A model generated the notes under the pieces. The model was given only the letters and a program-made list of their open reading frames with translations, was not told the origin of the DNA and made no database searches. From NCBI RefSeq assembly GCF_049808615.1, contig NZ_JBNCAN010000007.1, positions 62,001 through 126,000 on the forward strand: DNA of 64,000 nt, read 5' to 3'. The stretch's first letter is position 1. Each line of letters opens with the position of its first letter. This stretch comes from Modicisalibacter sp049808615. GTDB lineage: Bacteria > Pseudomonadota > Gammaproteobacteria > Pseudomonadales > Halomonadaceae. The position numbers were made by a program, and so were the translations under genes. This document shows, piece by piece, positions 1 through 8,243 of the stretch.

Positions 1-1355
1 TCACGAGCGCGAATCTCGCTCTTGCTGGCGCGATAGTACTGCACCAGCGGAATATGGCTGGGGCAGACGTAGGCGCAGGCGCCGCATTCGATGCAATCGA
101 ACAGATTAAAAAGCTCCGCCTTGTCGTGCTCGCGTCCCTTGGCAAACCAATATAGTTGCTGCGGCAACAGCGAAGCGGGGCAGGCGGTTTCGCAGGCGCC
201 GCAGCGAATGCAGGGCTGTTCCGGCGGGGCCGGCGGTAGTTCCTCAGCGGTGGCGGCGATCAGGCAATTACTCGTCTTGATCAGTGGCAGGGCATCGCTT
301 TCCAGGGTAAGCCCCATCATCGGGCCTCCCATGACCAGCCGCGACAGGCGCTCCGGTTGCAGGCCGGCAAAGGCCAGCAGTTCCTGCAGGGGTGTGCCGA
401 TTCGCGCCTCGACGTTGCCGGGCCTATCCAGCGCCTCGCCGGTCAGGGTGACGATGCGCGAGATCAGTGGCTCGCCGTCACGCACCGCCCGCAGCGCCGC
501 CAGCAGGGTGCCAGGGTTGTGGCAGAGCACCCCGACATCCGCCGGCAGCCCCCGCGATGGCACCTCGCGGCCGGTGAGCAATTGCACGAGCTGTTTCTCG
601 CCCCCGCTGGGATAGCGAGTCGGCACGACCTTGAGCTCAACAGCTATGTCAGCAGCGATAGGTTCACGCAGCGCCTGACTTAGCGCTTCATTTAGCGCGT
701 CAATCGCCTCGGGTTTATTGTCCTCGATGCCGATCAGCACGCATTCGGCACCGCAAAGCCGGGCAAACAATAGCGCCCCCTCGAGAATGTCCGCCGTGTA
801 GCTGCGCAGGGTCAGATCATCGGCGGTGATATAGGGTTCGCACTCGGCGGCGTTCACGATCAGCGTATCGATCGCATGCCGCTGGCGCACTTGCGCCTTT
901 ACCGCGGTGGGGAAGCCGGCGCCGCCCAGGCCGACGATGCCGGATTCGCGCAGGCGCTCGATCAGCGTTTCGTCGTCGCTGGCGCGCCAGTCGAGGGGCG
1001 GCAACCGCAGCCAATCGTTCTGACCATCGGGATCGGCATCGATGACGATACAGAGCGCGCGAACTTCACCCAGTGCCGCGGAAGGGGTCGGCACCGGGCG
1101 TTCCTCGATGGCGCTGACGGTGCCGGTGATGCTGGCGTGCAGGTTTGCCGAGATCATGCCCTGGGCACGGGCGATCACTTCGCCGGTGCGAACGCGCTGT
1201 CCAACGGTGACGACTGGTTCCGCCGGCATGCCGAGGTGCTGGGTCAAAGGCAAGATCACCCGCTTGGGTAGCGGCGCTTGAACGAGTGGCACACGATTGG
1301 AAAGCGTCTTGCGCTCGGGTGGATGGATGCCGCCGGGAAAGTCGAAGTCAGCCAT
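1..1355 (-). CDS. rsxC: RnfC/RsxC, electron transport complex subunit (3' end beyond window)
   Basis: Peripheral iron-sulfur subunit of the Rnf/Rsx complex, which couples NADH and ferredoxin oxidoreduction to ion movement across the inner membrane. The gene starts at the ATG at 1355 (MADFDFPGGIHPPERK) and runs off the left edge after about 451 codons. An N-terminal RnfC barrel region (GGIHPP), the NADH/FMN-binding Rossmann-like region (GLGGAGFPTAVK, NAAECEPY) and two C-terminal 4Fe-4S motifs (CIRCGACETACP and CIECGACAYVCP) are all visible. The start overlaps the end of rsxB by 8 bases, so the two are translationally linked. The C-terminal tail, which varies greatly in length in this family, is not in the window. 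Confidence 0.95.
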   Translation of the reverse strand, partial: MADFDFPGGIHPPERKTLSNRVPLVQAPLPKRVILPLTQHLGMPAEPVVTVGQRVRTGEVIARAQGMISANLHASITGTVSAIEERPVPTPSAALGEVRALCIVIDADPDGQNDWLRLPPLDWRASDDETLIERLRESGIVGLGGAGFPTAVKAQVRQRHAIDTLIVNAAECEPYITADDLTLRSYTADILEGALLFARLCGAECVLIGIEDNKPEAIDALNEALSQALREPIAADIAVELKVVPTRYPSGGEKQLVQLLTGREVPSRGLPADVGVLCHNPGTLLAALRAVRDGEPLISRIVTLTGEALDRPGNVEARIGTPLQELLAFAGLQPERLSRLVMGGPMMGLTLESDALPLIKTSNCLIAATAEELPPAPPEQPCIRCGACETACPASLLPQQLYWFAKGREHDKAELFNLFDCIECGACAYVCPSHIPLVQYYRASKSEIRAR

Positions 1356-1968
1356 GCAGACTCCCCTCGTTCATCTCCCGGGCCGGTGTACGGTCGTTGG
1401 CAATCAGGGCTGCGCTTATTTGATTTGCCTGATAGCCCGGGCGATGCCCAAACCCTTGTGGACGCGGCAGCATGTCGATGCAATCCACGGGGCAGGGCTC
1501 GACGCACAGATCGCAGCCGGTGCATTCATCGATGATGACGGTGTGCATGTGCTTGGCGGCGCCGAGAATGGCATCCACCGGGCAGGCCTGGATGCATTTG
1601 GTGCAGCCGATGCACTCGGCCTCGCGGATGTAGGCCGCCTTGGGCACATCCTGAGCCTCGCCATCCAGCGGCTTGGCCTCTCGGCCCAGCAGATCCGCCA
1701 AGGCGGCGATGGTCGCCTCGCCGCCGGGTGGGCACTTGTTGATCTCGTCGCCCTGGCTGATCGCCTCGGCGTAGGGCTTGCAGCCCGGGTAGCCACACTG
1801 ACCGCATTGGGTCTGAGGCAGCAGGGCATCGATGCGTTCGACCACCGGATCGCCCTCGACCTTGAAGTACTGACCGGCAAAACCGAGCAGCGCACCGAAC
1901 ACCGCCGCCATGCCCAGCAGGGCGACGATGGCGAGCAGGATGTCGTTGTCGGTGAGCAGTTCGAGCAC
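1348..1968 (-). CDS. rsxB: RnfB/RsxB, electron transport complex ferredoxin-like subunit
   Basis: Membrane-anchored ferredoxin-type subunit of the Rnf complex, 206 residues. An N-terminal hydrophobic helix (about residues 8-30) is followed by a 4Fe-4S domain with CGQCGYPGC and a downstream Cys in NKCPPGG. Two bacterial-ferredoxin motifs follow, CIGCTKCIQACP and CTGCDLCVEPCP. Length and cysteine spacing are typical of RnfB. It lies 19 bases after rsxA and overlaps rsxC by 8 bases on the same strand, the standard rnfABC order. Confidence 0.96.
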   Translation of the reverse strand: MLELLTDNDILLAIVALLGMAAVFGALLGFAGQYFKVEGDPVVERIDALLPQTQCGQCGYPGCKPYAEAISQGDEINKCPPGGEATIAALADLLGREAKPLDGEAQDVPKAAYIREAECIGCTKCIQACPVDAILGAAKHMHTVIIDECTGCDLCVEPCPVDCIDMLPRPQGFGHRPGYQANQISAALIANDRTPAREMNEGSLHG

Positions 1969-1987
1969 GTTTATAACCCTATTGCTT

Positions 1988-2569
1988 TCAAACTTGTACG
2001 AGTCCGCTGAACCCCATAAAGGCCAGCGACATGAGACTCGCCGTGATCATGGCGATCGCCGCGCCACGAAAGGGGCGCGGCACATCCGCCACCGCCAGGC
2101 GCTCCCGCATCGCCGCGAACAGTATCAGCACCAGGGAAAACCCCACCGCCGCCCCGAAGCCATAGAGGGTGGCCTCCATGAAGCTCGACTGGCGATTGAG
2201 CGACAGCAACGCCACCCCCAATACTGCGCAATTGGTGGTGATCAGCGGCAGGAAGATGCCCAGCACCTGATACAACAGCGGGCTGGTCTTTCTGACCATC
2301 ATCTCGGTGAACTGCACCACCGCGGCGATGACCATGATGAAGGCGATGATGCGCAGGTATTCAAGACCCAGGGGCACCAGCAGATAGTGAAACGTCAGGT
2401 AGCTCACGATCGACGACAGGGTCAGCACGAAGGTGGTGGCCATCGCCATGCCCATGGCGGATTCCAGCTTGTTGGACACGCCCATGAACGGGCACAGCCC
2501 CAAAAACTGCACCAGCACGAAGTTGTTGACCAGAACGGTGCTCACCAGGATCAGGAAGTATTCGGTCAT
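1988..2569 (-). CDS. rsxA: RnfA/RsxA, electron transport complex membrane subunit
   Basis: Integral membrane subunit of the Rnf complex, 193 residues with about six hydrophobic helices. The N-terminus MTEYFLILVSTVLVNNFVLV and the segment QFLGLCPFMGVSNKLESA are hallmarks of RnfA/RnfE/NqrDE proteins; the conserved cysteines in LGLCPF and TTNCAVLGVA fit the intramembrane Fe-S site known for the family. It is the first gene of the visible rnfABC operon. Its upstream region (2570-2696) separates it from the diguanylate cyclase gene. Confidence 0.96.
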   Translation of the reverse strand: MTEYFLILVSTVLVNNFVLVQFLGLCPFMGVSNKLESAMGMAMATTFVLTLSSIVSYLTFHYLLVPLGLEYLRIIAFIMVIAAVVQFTEMMVRKTSPLLYQVLGIFLPLITTNCAVLGVALLSLNRQSSFMEATLYGFGAAVGFSLVLILFAAMRERLAVADVPRPFRGAAIAMITASLMSLAFMGFSGLVQV

Positions 2570-2696
2570 TGCCAGTCAATCGAAGCCAAATGGCGCCTGA
2601 TGCCTCTCTCGTGATCGAGACGCAAGCGGGAAAAAGTGACCGGTATTATACTCCCCTGGCTACGGACGGCATACCATTAGCCGGTTTTGCCCTGGC

Positions 2697-4325
2697 TTAG
2701 CTCAGTGCATGAACGCCTGCCACACGGATACGGTTGCGCCCCGACTGCTTGGCGGCATACAGCGCCTCATCGGCGGCCTCGATCAGCGCTTCCATACTTT
2801 GCGATCGCTCGCGAGTACAGGATGCGATGCCGATACTGATCGTGACCACCGTGTCGACCGACGATGCCGCGTGGGGCAGGGCAAAGGCTTCGATGGTCTG
2901 GCGCAGGATCTCCGCCTGTCGGATACCCTCTTCGAGGGTGGTATCGGGAAGAATGACCATGAATTCCTCGCCGCCGGTGCGGGCGGCCAGTTGCGGGGGC
3001 CGATTGAAAAGCCGGCTCATGGTGTCGGCGATAATTTTCAAACATCCGTCACCGGCTGGGTGACCGTAGTGGTCGTTGTAGGCCTTGAAGTTGTCGACAT
3101 CGATCATGAGTAGCGTCATCGGCTGGTGAGCAAGGTTCGCGGCCTCAAGGGCTTTCGTCAGCCGCTCGTCGAACAAGCGCCGATTGGCAAGGCCGGTCAG
3201 TGGATCGCGTTGAGAAAGCTCGATCAAGGAGGAGGTCTGACAGCGCTGGTGCTCGAGAAGCTGCTGGAACTTGCGCGCCAATATGCCGATCTCGTCGCGT
3301 CGCTGGAGCAAGGGTCGGGGTGGGTCGATATCATCCTTTTGCTGAACCCGTTGCGTGAACGCCGCGAGCTGACGCAAGGGCGACAGGATCATTCGCTCCA
3401 ACAGCAGTAGCACCACAACGACGACCAGCACCCCCACGATCCAGTAGAGTACCAGGCGAAAGTCATCGATACCCGTTCTGTAGCTGTGACGCGGCAGTTC
3501 GGCATGAAGCGCTAAGAGTGTTCCCTCCGGCTCGGCGGCCAGCCGGCGGATGGCCGTCATGCTTTGTGGGTCCTTGCGCTCGATCCATTGTCGGGGCTGT
3601 GCGGCTGCGCTGCTGTCGATGGTTTCGACAGAAAGCGCCAGACCGGCCCTATCCTTGAGTTCCGCGAACCAGTCATTGTCCATGGGGCGCATCATCAACA
3701 GCCAGCCTGCGATTGGGCCATCGCCATTACTTTTGACGATCGGCCAGGCACTGGCCATCGCCTGTTGTGGTTGGGCCTGAAGCCAGGTGCGCGTCTTGTC
3801 ATCCAGACCGGCCGCGATGCGTTGTTGAAGTGACTCCAGGACCGGTCTGGCCCAGGCACAGTCAGTCGTGAGCCCGGCGCAGGAGGTGTAATGCTTACTT
3901 TGAGGATGGATACCGGCGATCCAATACGGTGTGGCATCGGCCTTGAGAAAGATTATGAGATTCAGATTGGCATCTTCGAAGACCAGACCGTCTGCGATAT
4001 TGGATTTTAGATAATCTCCCGTGTCGCCTTGTAGGAACTCGTAGCTATCATCCCAGACCGCCCAATCCTTGTTGAGCAGACTCAAGTGGTTCAATTCACC
4101 GTTGATTGCTCGCATTGCCCGGTCGAGCTCCGCTGTGGCGTACTTTTCCTCCTCGACAAGCAGGGCCGGGATCACCAGCTGTCGGGCGATGAGCGCCAGT
4201 AGGATCAGCGCTACCAAGAGGACGATCCCCATGACGAAAAAGAAGCGGTAGCGCAGGGAATCGAAAACAGGTGTCATGATCAGGTGACCGTCATATCGTG
4301 TGATCTCGCTGCGTATTTTCCTCAT
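2697..4325 (-). CDS. Membrane diguanylate cyclase with periplasmic CHASE4-type sensor
   Basis: Likely synthesises cyclic di-GMP from two GTP in response to a periplasmic signal. A transmembrane helix near residues 27-48 and a second near 285-310 bracket a periplasmic sensor whose pattern (LNKDWAVWDDSYEF) fits CHASE4. A HAMP-like linker and a GGDEF domain follow (DPLTGLANRRLFDERL; active site GGEEF). The usual inhibitory I-site RxxD before the active site reads RPPQ, so classical product inhibition may be absent. The start is uncertain: the ATG at 4277 (MTPVFDSLRYRFFF) gives a more family-like N-terminus, and neither start has a clear ribosome binding site. It appears to be transcribed singly. 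Confidence 0.9.
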   Translation of the reverse strand: MRKIRSEITRYDGHLIMTPVFDSLRYRFFFVMGIVLLVALILLALIARQLVIPALLVEEEKYATAELDRAMRAINGELNHLSLLNKDWAVWDDSYEFLQGDTGDYLKSNIADGLVFEDANLNLIIFLKADATPYWIAGIHPQSKHYTSCAGLTTDCAWARPVLESLQQRIAAGLDDKTRTWLQAQPQQAMASAWPIVKSNGDGPIAGWLLMMRPMDNDWFAELKDRAGLALSVETIDSSAAAQPRQWIERKDPQSMTAIRRLAAEPEGTLLALHAELPRHSYRTGIDDFRLVLYWIVGVLVVVVVLLLLERMILSPLRQLAAFTQRVQQKDDIDPPRPLLQRRDEIGILARKFQQLLEHQRCQTSSLIELSQRDPLTGLANRRLFDERLTKALEAANLAHQPMTLLMIDVDNFKAYNDHYGHPAGDGCLKIIADTMSRLFNRPPQLAARTGGEEFMVILPDTTLEEGIRQAEILRQTIEAFALPHAASSVDTVVTISIGIASCTRERSQSMEALIEAADEALYAAKQSGRNRIRVAGVHALS

Positions 4326-4627
4326 ATGAAAAAAACAGATGAATCCAGACTCCTCATGGTATGCAGTCGACCAGACGTGAATGTCTTCTTGCAGTAGTTG
4401 CTACGTCTATCGGTTTGGGCAAATGACAAAGAATCTAATTCGAAAATAGCAGAGGTAAGAGAAGAAAGAGAGGGAAGGAAGAAGGAGTTGCTTACGAATA
4501 TAGGACTAGACGACAACAGCGAGCAGCGTTCTACACACTGTTGTCGATCCATGAATTACCGCATCAATAATGCCTGTGCAAACTCGACGATTCGTTCGGC
4601 AATTCCGTAAACGTATCGGTGCAAGCC
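4326..4627. other. Intergenic region between metG and the diguanylate cyclase gene
   Basis: About 300 bases without a convincing gene. The middle is unusually purine-rich and AT-rich for this chromosome (around 4440-4500). Short open frames lack ribosome binding sites and resemble nothing I recognise. It should hold the metG 3' end and the diguanylate cyclase promoter, but I see no clear terminator hairpin. Confidence 0.5.
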
Positions 4628-6670
4628 TCAGGTCACCCGCTGACCCGGCTCCGCGCCGCTATGCGGCTCCAGCAGGTAGATGCCCTCGTCATTACCCGCG
4701 GCCAACACCATGCCTTCCGACACACCAAAGCGCATCTTGCGCGGCGCCAGGTTGGCAACCATCACCGTCAGCATGCCTTCCAGCGCTTCCGGAGCATAGG
4801 CCGAACGGATGCCGGAAAACACCGTGCGCGTCTCGCCGCCCAGATCCAGGGTCAGCTTGAGCAGCTTGTCGGCGCCTTCGACATATTCCGCCTTGGCGAT
4901 GCGCACGATGCGCAGGTCGACCTTGGCAAAATCATCGAAATTTATCTCTTCGGCGATGGGGTCGTCCGTCAGTGGCCCTTTGGGTGTCTCTTTCAATTTC
5001 TTCTCCTCCGCCAGGTCTTCCTTGGAAGTCTCGATCATGGCATCGATCCTGTCGCGCTCGATGCGGGTCATCAGCGGCTTGAACTTGTTGATGGTGTGGT
5101 CTTCCAGCACGGCTTCGCGGCTATGCCAATCGAGGGATTCTAGATTGAGAAACGCGCGCGCCTCCTCGGCCATCTTGGGTACCACCGGGGCAAGATAGAC
5201 CATCAGCTGGCGGAACAGGTTGATACCCACGGAGCAGATATCCAGCACCTCCTGCTCGCGGCCTTCCTGCTTGGCCAGCACCCAGGGTTCCTTCTCGGCG
5301 ATGTAAGTATTCGCTTCGTCTGCCAGCTCCATGATCCGGCGCATGCCGCGCCCGAACTCCCGGCTATCGTAATCCTCGGCGATGGCCTCGCCGGCGTCGA
5401 TAAAGCGCTGCACCAAGGCTGGCTCGGCGCAATGATCAGAGAGCTTGCCGTCGCCCAGTTTCTTGACGAAGCCGGCGCAGCGGCTGGCGATGTTGACCAC
5501 CTTGCCGACCAGATCCGAGTTCACCCGGTAGGCGAAGTCCTCCAGGTTCAAGTCTAGATCATCGACCCCGGAGGTGAGCTTGGCGGCGAAGTAGTAGCGC
5601 AGGTATTCCGGGTTCAGATACTCGGCGTAGGTCTCGGCCTTGATGAAGGTGCCCCGGGACTTGGACATCTTCGCGCCGTTGACGGTGACGAAGCCGTGGC
5701 AATGCACGCCGGTGGGCGTGCGTAGGCCCGCACCTTCGAGCATGGCCGGCCAGAACAGCGCGTGGAAGTAGACGATATCCTTGCCGATGAAGTGATAGAC
5801 CTCGGCCTCCGAGTCCTTCTTCCAGTAGCTGTCGAAGTCGATGCCTTCCCGGTCGCACAGGTTCTGGAAGCTGGCGAGATAACCGATCGGCGCATCCAGC
5901 CACACATAGAAGTACTTACCCGGCGCATCCGGAATCTCGAAGCCAAAATACGGCGCATCACGGGAGATATCCCACTCGTTCAAACCGGACTCAAACCACT
6001 CCTGCAGCTTGTTGGCGATCTGCGGCTGCACATGGCCGCCCTGAATCCACTGTTTCAGGAACGCCTCGAAATCCGGCAGCTTGAAGAAGTAGTGTGTCGA
6101 ACTGCGCACTTCCGGCGTGGCGCCGGAGATGGCCGAGACCGGATCGATCAATTCCGCCGGCGTATAGGTACCGCCGCAGGCCTCGCAGTTGTCGCCGTAT
6201 TGATCCGGCGTCCTGCACTTAGGGCAGGTGCCCTTGATGAAACGATCCGCCAGGAACAAGCCCTTCACCGGGTCGTACATCTGCTCGATGTCGCGAGTCG
6301 CGATATGCCCGGCATCGCGCAGCGCGGTATAGATGCGCTCGCTGTGAAGGCGATTCTCTTCGGAATGGGTGGAGTGATAGTTATCGAATGCTACCCCGAA
6401 GCGCGCGAAATCCGCCTGATGCTCCTCGGAGACCCGCGCGATCAACTGCTCCGAGGTGATCCCCTCCTGCTCGGCACGCAGCATGATCGCGGTGCCGTGA
6501 GCATCGTCGGCACAGACGTAGTAGCACTCGTGGCCACGGCTTTTCTGAAAGCGCACCCAGATATCGGTCTGGATGTACTCTAGCAGATGGCCCAGGTGGA
6601 TCGAGCCGTTGGCGTAGGGCAGGGCGCTGGTGACCAGGATCTTGCGCTTGGCGTTGGCGGTAGTCGGCAT
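4628..6670 (-). CDS. metG: Methionine-tRNA ligase
   Basis: Charges tRNA-Met with methionine in the cytoplasm. The 680 residues match the dimeric bacterial form with a C-terminal tRNA-binding domain. Visible are the class I signature HLGH in PYANGSIHLGHLLEYIQTD, a zinc knuckle (CPKC and CEAC around residues 144-160), the catalytic loop KMSKSRG, and a C-terminal EMAP-like domain starting near FDDFAKVDLRIVRI. In many gammaproteobacteria metG is divergent from mrp/apbC; here mrp lies some 30 kb away at 36.7 kb. Confidence 0.98.
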   Translation of the reverse strand: MPTTANAKRKILVTSALPYANGSIHLGHLLEYIQTDIWVRFQKSRGHECYYVCADDAHGTAIMLRAEQEGITSEQLIARVSEEHQADFARFGVAFDNYHSTHSEENRLHSERIYTALRDAGHIATRDIEQMYDPVKGLFLADRFIKGTCPKCRTPDQYGDNCEACGGTYTPAELIDPVSAISGATPEVRSSTHYFFKLPDFEAFLKQWIQGGHVQPQIANKLQEWFESGLNEWDISRDAPYFGFEIPDAPGKYFYVWLDAPIGYLASFQNLCDREGIDFDSYWKKDSEAEVYHFIGKDIVYFHALFWPAMLEGAGLRTPTGVHCHGFVTVNGAKMSKSRGTFIKAETYAEYLNPEYLRYYFAAKLTSGVDDLDLNLEDFAYRVNSDLVGKVVNIASRCAGFVKKLGDGKLSDHCAEPALVQRFIDAGEAIAEDYDSREFGRGMRRIMELADEANTYIAEKEPWVLAKQEGREQEVLDICSVGINLFRQLMVYLAPVVPKMAEEARAFLNLESLDWHSREAVLEDHTINKFKPLMTRIERDRIDAMIETSKEDLAEEKKLKETPKGPLTDDPIAEEINFDDFAKVDLRIVRIAKAEYVEGADKLLKLTLDLGGETRTVFSGIRSAYAPEALEGMLTVMVANLAPRKMRFGVSEGMVLAAGNDEGIYLLEPHSGAEPGQRVT

Positions 6671-7275
6671 GATGGCTCTAGTGACTGAATCGGAAAGAAA
6701 TGAGCGTCACAAGGACGAAAGGCCGATTGTAGCCCGCTTGGCGGTTGGGTGCATCCGTGGGGGGTTCCTGCTCACCCGATCGGCGAAGTTGTCTTCGATC
6801 AAGTTTTATTCAAAAAACTCAGAGTACTACGGCCAATGTCTAATGACTTATTACTAGGTTTATAAGAAACTGTCGCCACAGTGCGACAAAATAATAGGGG
6901 TGAATGTGACAGGGGCGCGGCAAAGCGTTGTGACCCTGGGGCGGTAGCGTGGGCGGAGCAGTCATCCACATGTGGTTCAATGAGCTGGCTGCCCGTTCAG
7001 TTTATTTCCCTTGGCGGAGGCCGGCGGGGGCACGGATCTGGTCGCGTAGCCGAAGGTGCTTCCCAGGCATGGATGGGGCTTCTGTAGAGTATGTGTTTTT
7101 ATAAGATGTTGTTGCGTGAGTAAATCACAACAGTCAGATGAGAACGTGGCAGCCAGCAGAGTGGTCGGCTAAGTCGTAGTTTTATGGATTTTTAGGTGGA
7201 CGTTCTTGGGAGAAGAAAACCGTAATCATAAAGCGGTCAGGTTTTCGCAATAGCGAAGCGATCTGCCCAATTGCT
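6671..7275. other. Non-coding junction between metG and the cassette array
   Basis: About 600 bases with no gene I can support. An open frame at 6881-7087 has no plausible start signal or family resemblance. The segment holds an inverted repeat (TGTCGC at 6871-6876 with GCGACA at 6883-6888) and an imperfect hairpin just before the first cassette core at 7276 (GGTCAG near 7235 against CTGCCC near 7263). No integrase gene is present on either strand. The segment is probably the metG promoter plus the decayed left end of the accessory region. Confidence 0.5.
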
Positions 7276-7282
7276 GTTATAT
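7276..7282 (+). repeat. 3' core site (R', GTTATAT) opening cassette 1
   Basis: The seven bases are the exact complement of the ATATAAC 5' core at 8066-8072, and the match runs to nine bases. This marks the left end of cassette 1. The site upstream that should own this core, another attC or attI, is degenerate: I see only an imperfect hairpin around 7230-7275 and no RYYYAAC core. Confidence 0.65.
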
Positions 7283-7297
7283 TTCATGAGGCTATAG

Positions 7298-8065
7298 ATG
7301 CGAGTATTCGGGGAAGAAGAACAGCAGATAATTCGCAAGATTAATACAGGTGATGGCTTCGCCAGAAACCTGATCAACATCTTTGAAAGTATCAAAAACC
7401 TTCCAGGTGTTCGTGTGAAGGTGAATAAAACAGCTATGTCTGCTGAGCTGTTGTTCGAATGCCAGAATCCTGAACCGAATGAAGCCGAGATTCAATATGC
7501 GATATCTGAGCACCAGAAAATAATTGAAAACCTCATATTGCATTTGGTTCTGTTGAAATATTTAGAGAAGCAGGATCTAGCTACATTCTTCGAGCCGACC
7601 CAGAATCACCAGCAGGTGATTGAGTTTGGAGCAGGCGCCGTAAATATGCCTTCATTCTCAATGGCCATCAACGACGAGATGCTAGTAAAGCTTCTTGTTC
7701 AGTATTTGAACAAAGAAATTGTTCCTTCTCCCACTCTTCGCCATTTAGAGAAAAACAACTTTCGTTCGGACGAAGAACTTCGCTTTCTCAGGCAGCAACG
7801 CGCTACATGGACAGCTATTGTCATTACGTTCTTGATAGGTGCTATGGGTATCTACAGCGGGCACCAATCCTACTCCTTCCAGAGGGCTCAAGCGGAACAG
7901 TCAAATCAAAGTACCGGAGAAATATTGTCAACTATTGATCGTGGTTTCGATTCGCTCACCAAGTCAGAAGTCTATCCGCATTCCGAGCTGGAAAGAATTG
8001 CAAACGAACTCTCAGAAATGAATTCAACTATCGAGACTTCTTCGAAATCAAGCCTGGAAGAATAA
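7298..8065 (+). CDS. Cassette 1: uncharacterised single-pass membrane protein
   Basis: A 255-residue protein of no family I recognise. Residues 1-165 look soluble and mixed alpha/beta. One transmembrane helix follows (about 170-187, WTAIVITFLIGAMGIYSG), then a short polar helical tail rich in Ser, Glu and Asn. The ATG has a GAGG ribosome binding site with suitable spacing, only 21 bases after the cassette core. The stop codon abuts the attC core, so gene and recombination site are packed as in a typical cassette. It lies directly before a dynamin-pair cassette, but it belongs to a separate cassette and need not work with it. A role in defence is only a guess from company. Confidence 0.75.
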   Translation: MRVFGEEEQQIIRKINTGDGFARNLINIFESIKNLPGVRVKVNKTAMSAELLFECQNPEPNEAEIQYAISEHQKIIENLILHLVLLKYLEKQDLATFFEPTQNHQQVIEFGAGAVNMPSFSMAINDEMLVKLLVQYLNKEIVPSPTLRHLEKNNFRSDEELRFLRQQRATWTAIVITFLIGAMGIYSGHQSYSFQRAQAEQSNQSTGEILSTIDRGFDSLTKSEVYPHSELERIANELSEMNSTIETSSKSSLEE

Positions 8066-8143
8066 ATATAACAATCGGTTGCACAGCGACCGATTTTCCG
8101 CCGCTTCGCGGCTCCAAACCGGCGCGTGAGCCGGGCGTTAGAT
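8066..8143 (+). repeat. attC site of cassette 1
   Basis: A 78-base attC. The 5' core ATATAAC (8066-8072) and the 3' core GTTAGAT (8137-8143) enclose a long imperfect hairpin. The outer stem is TCGGTT against AGCCGG, the middle stems CAC/GTG, GCG/CGC and CC/GG, and the terminal hairpin GCCGC-TTC-GCGGC. Single unpaired bases (G, A, A) occur on the left arm only, the extrahelical-base signature that guides integrase strand choice. Confidence 0.88.
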
Positions 8144-8243
8144 TTCACGACGCGGCTCGGTTGAAACCTCTAAGTATCGGTTCAGACCTGTATCTTAGCC
8201 ATAAAGCAGTGCTTTGGAAGGCAATAAAATAGTAGATGGTTAC

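Noticed and set aside
6881..7087. 68-codon frame between metG and the array
   Set aside because: No ribosome binding site, biased composition and no family resemblance; treated as non-coding.
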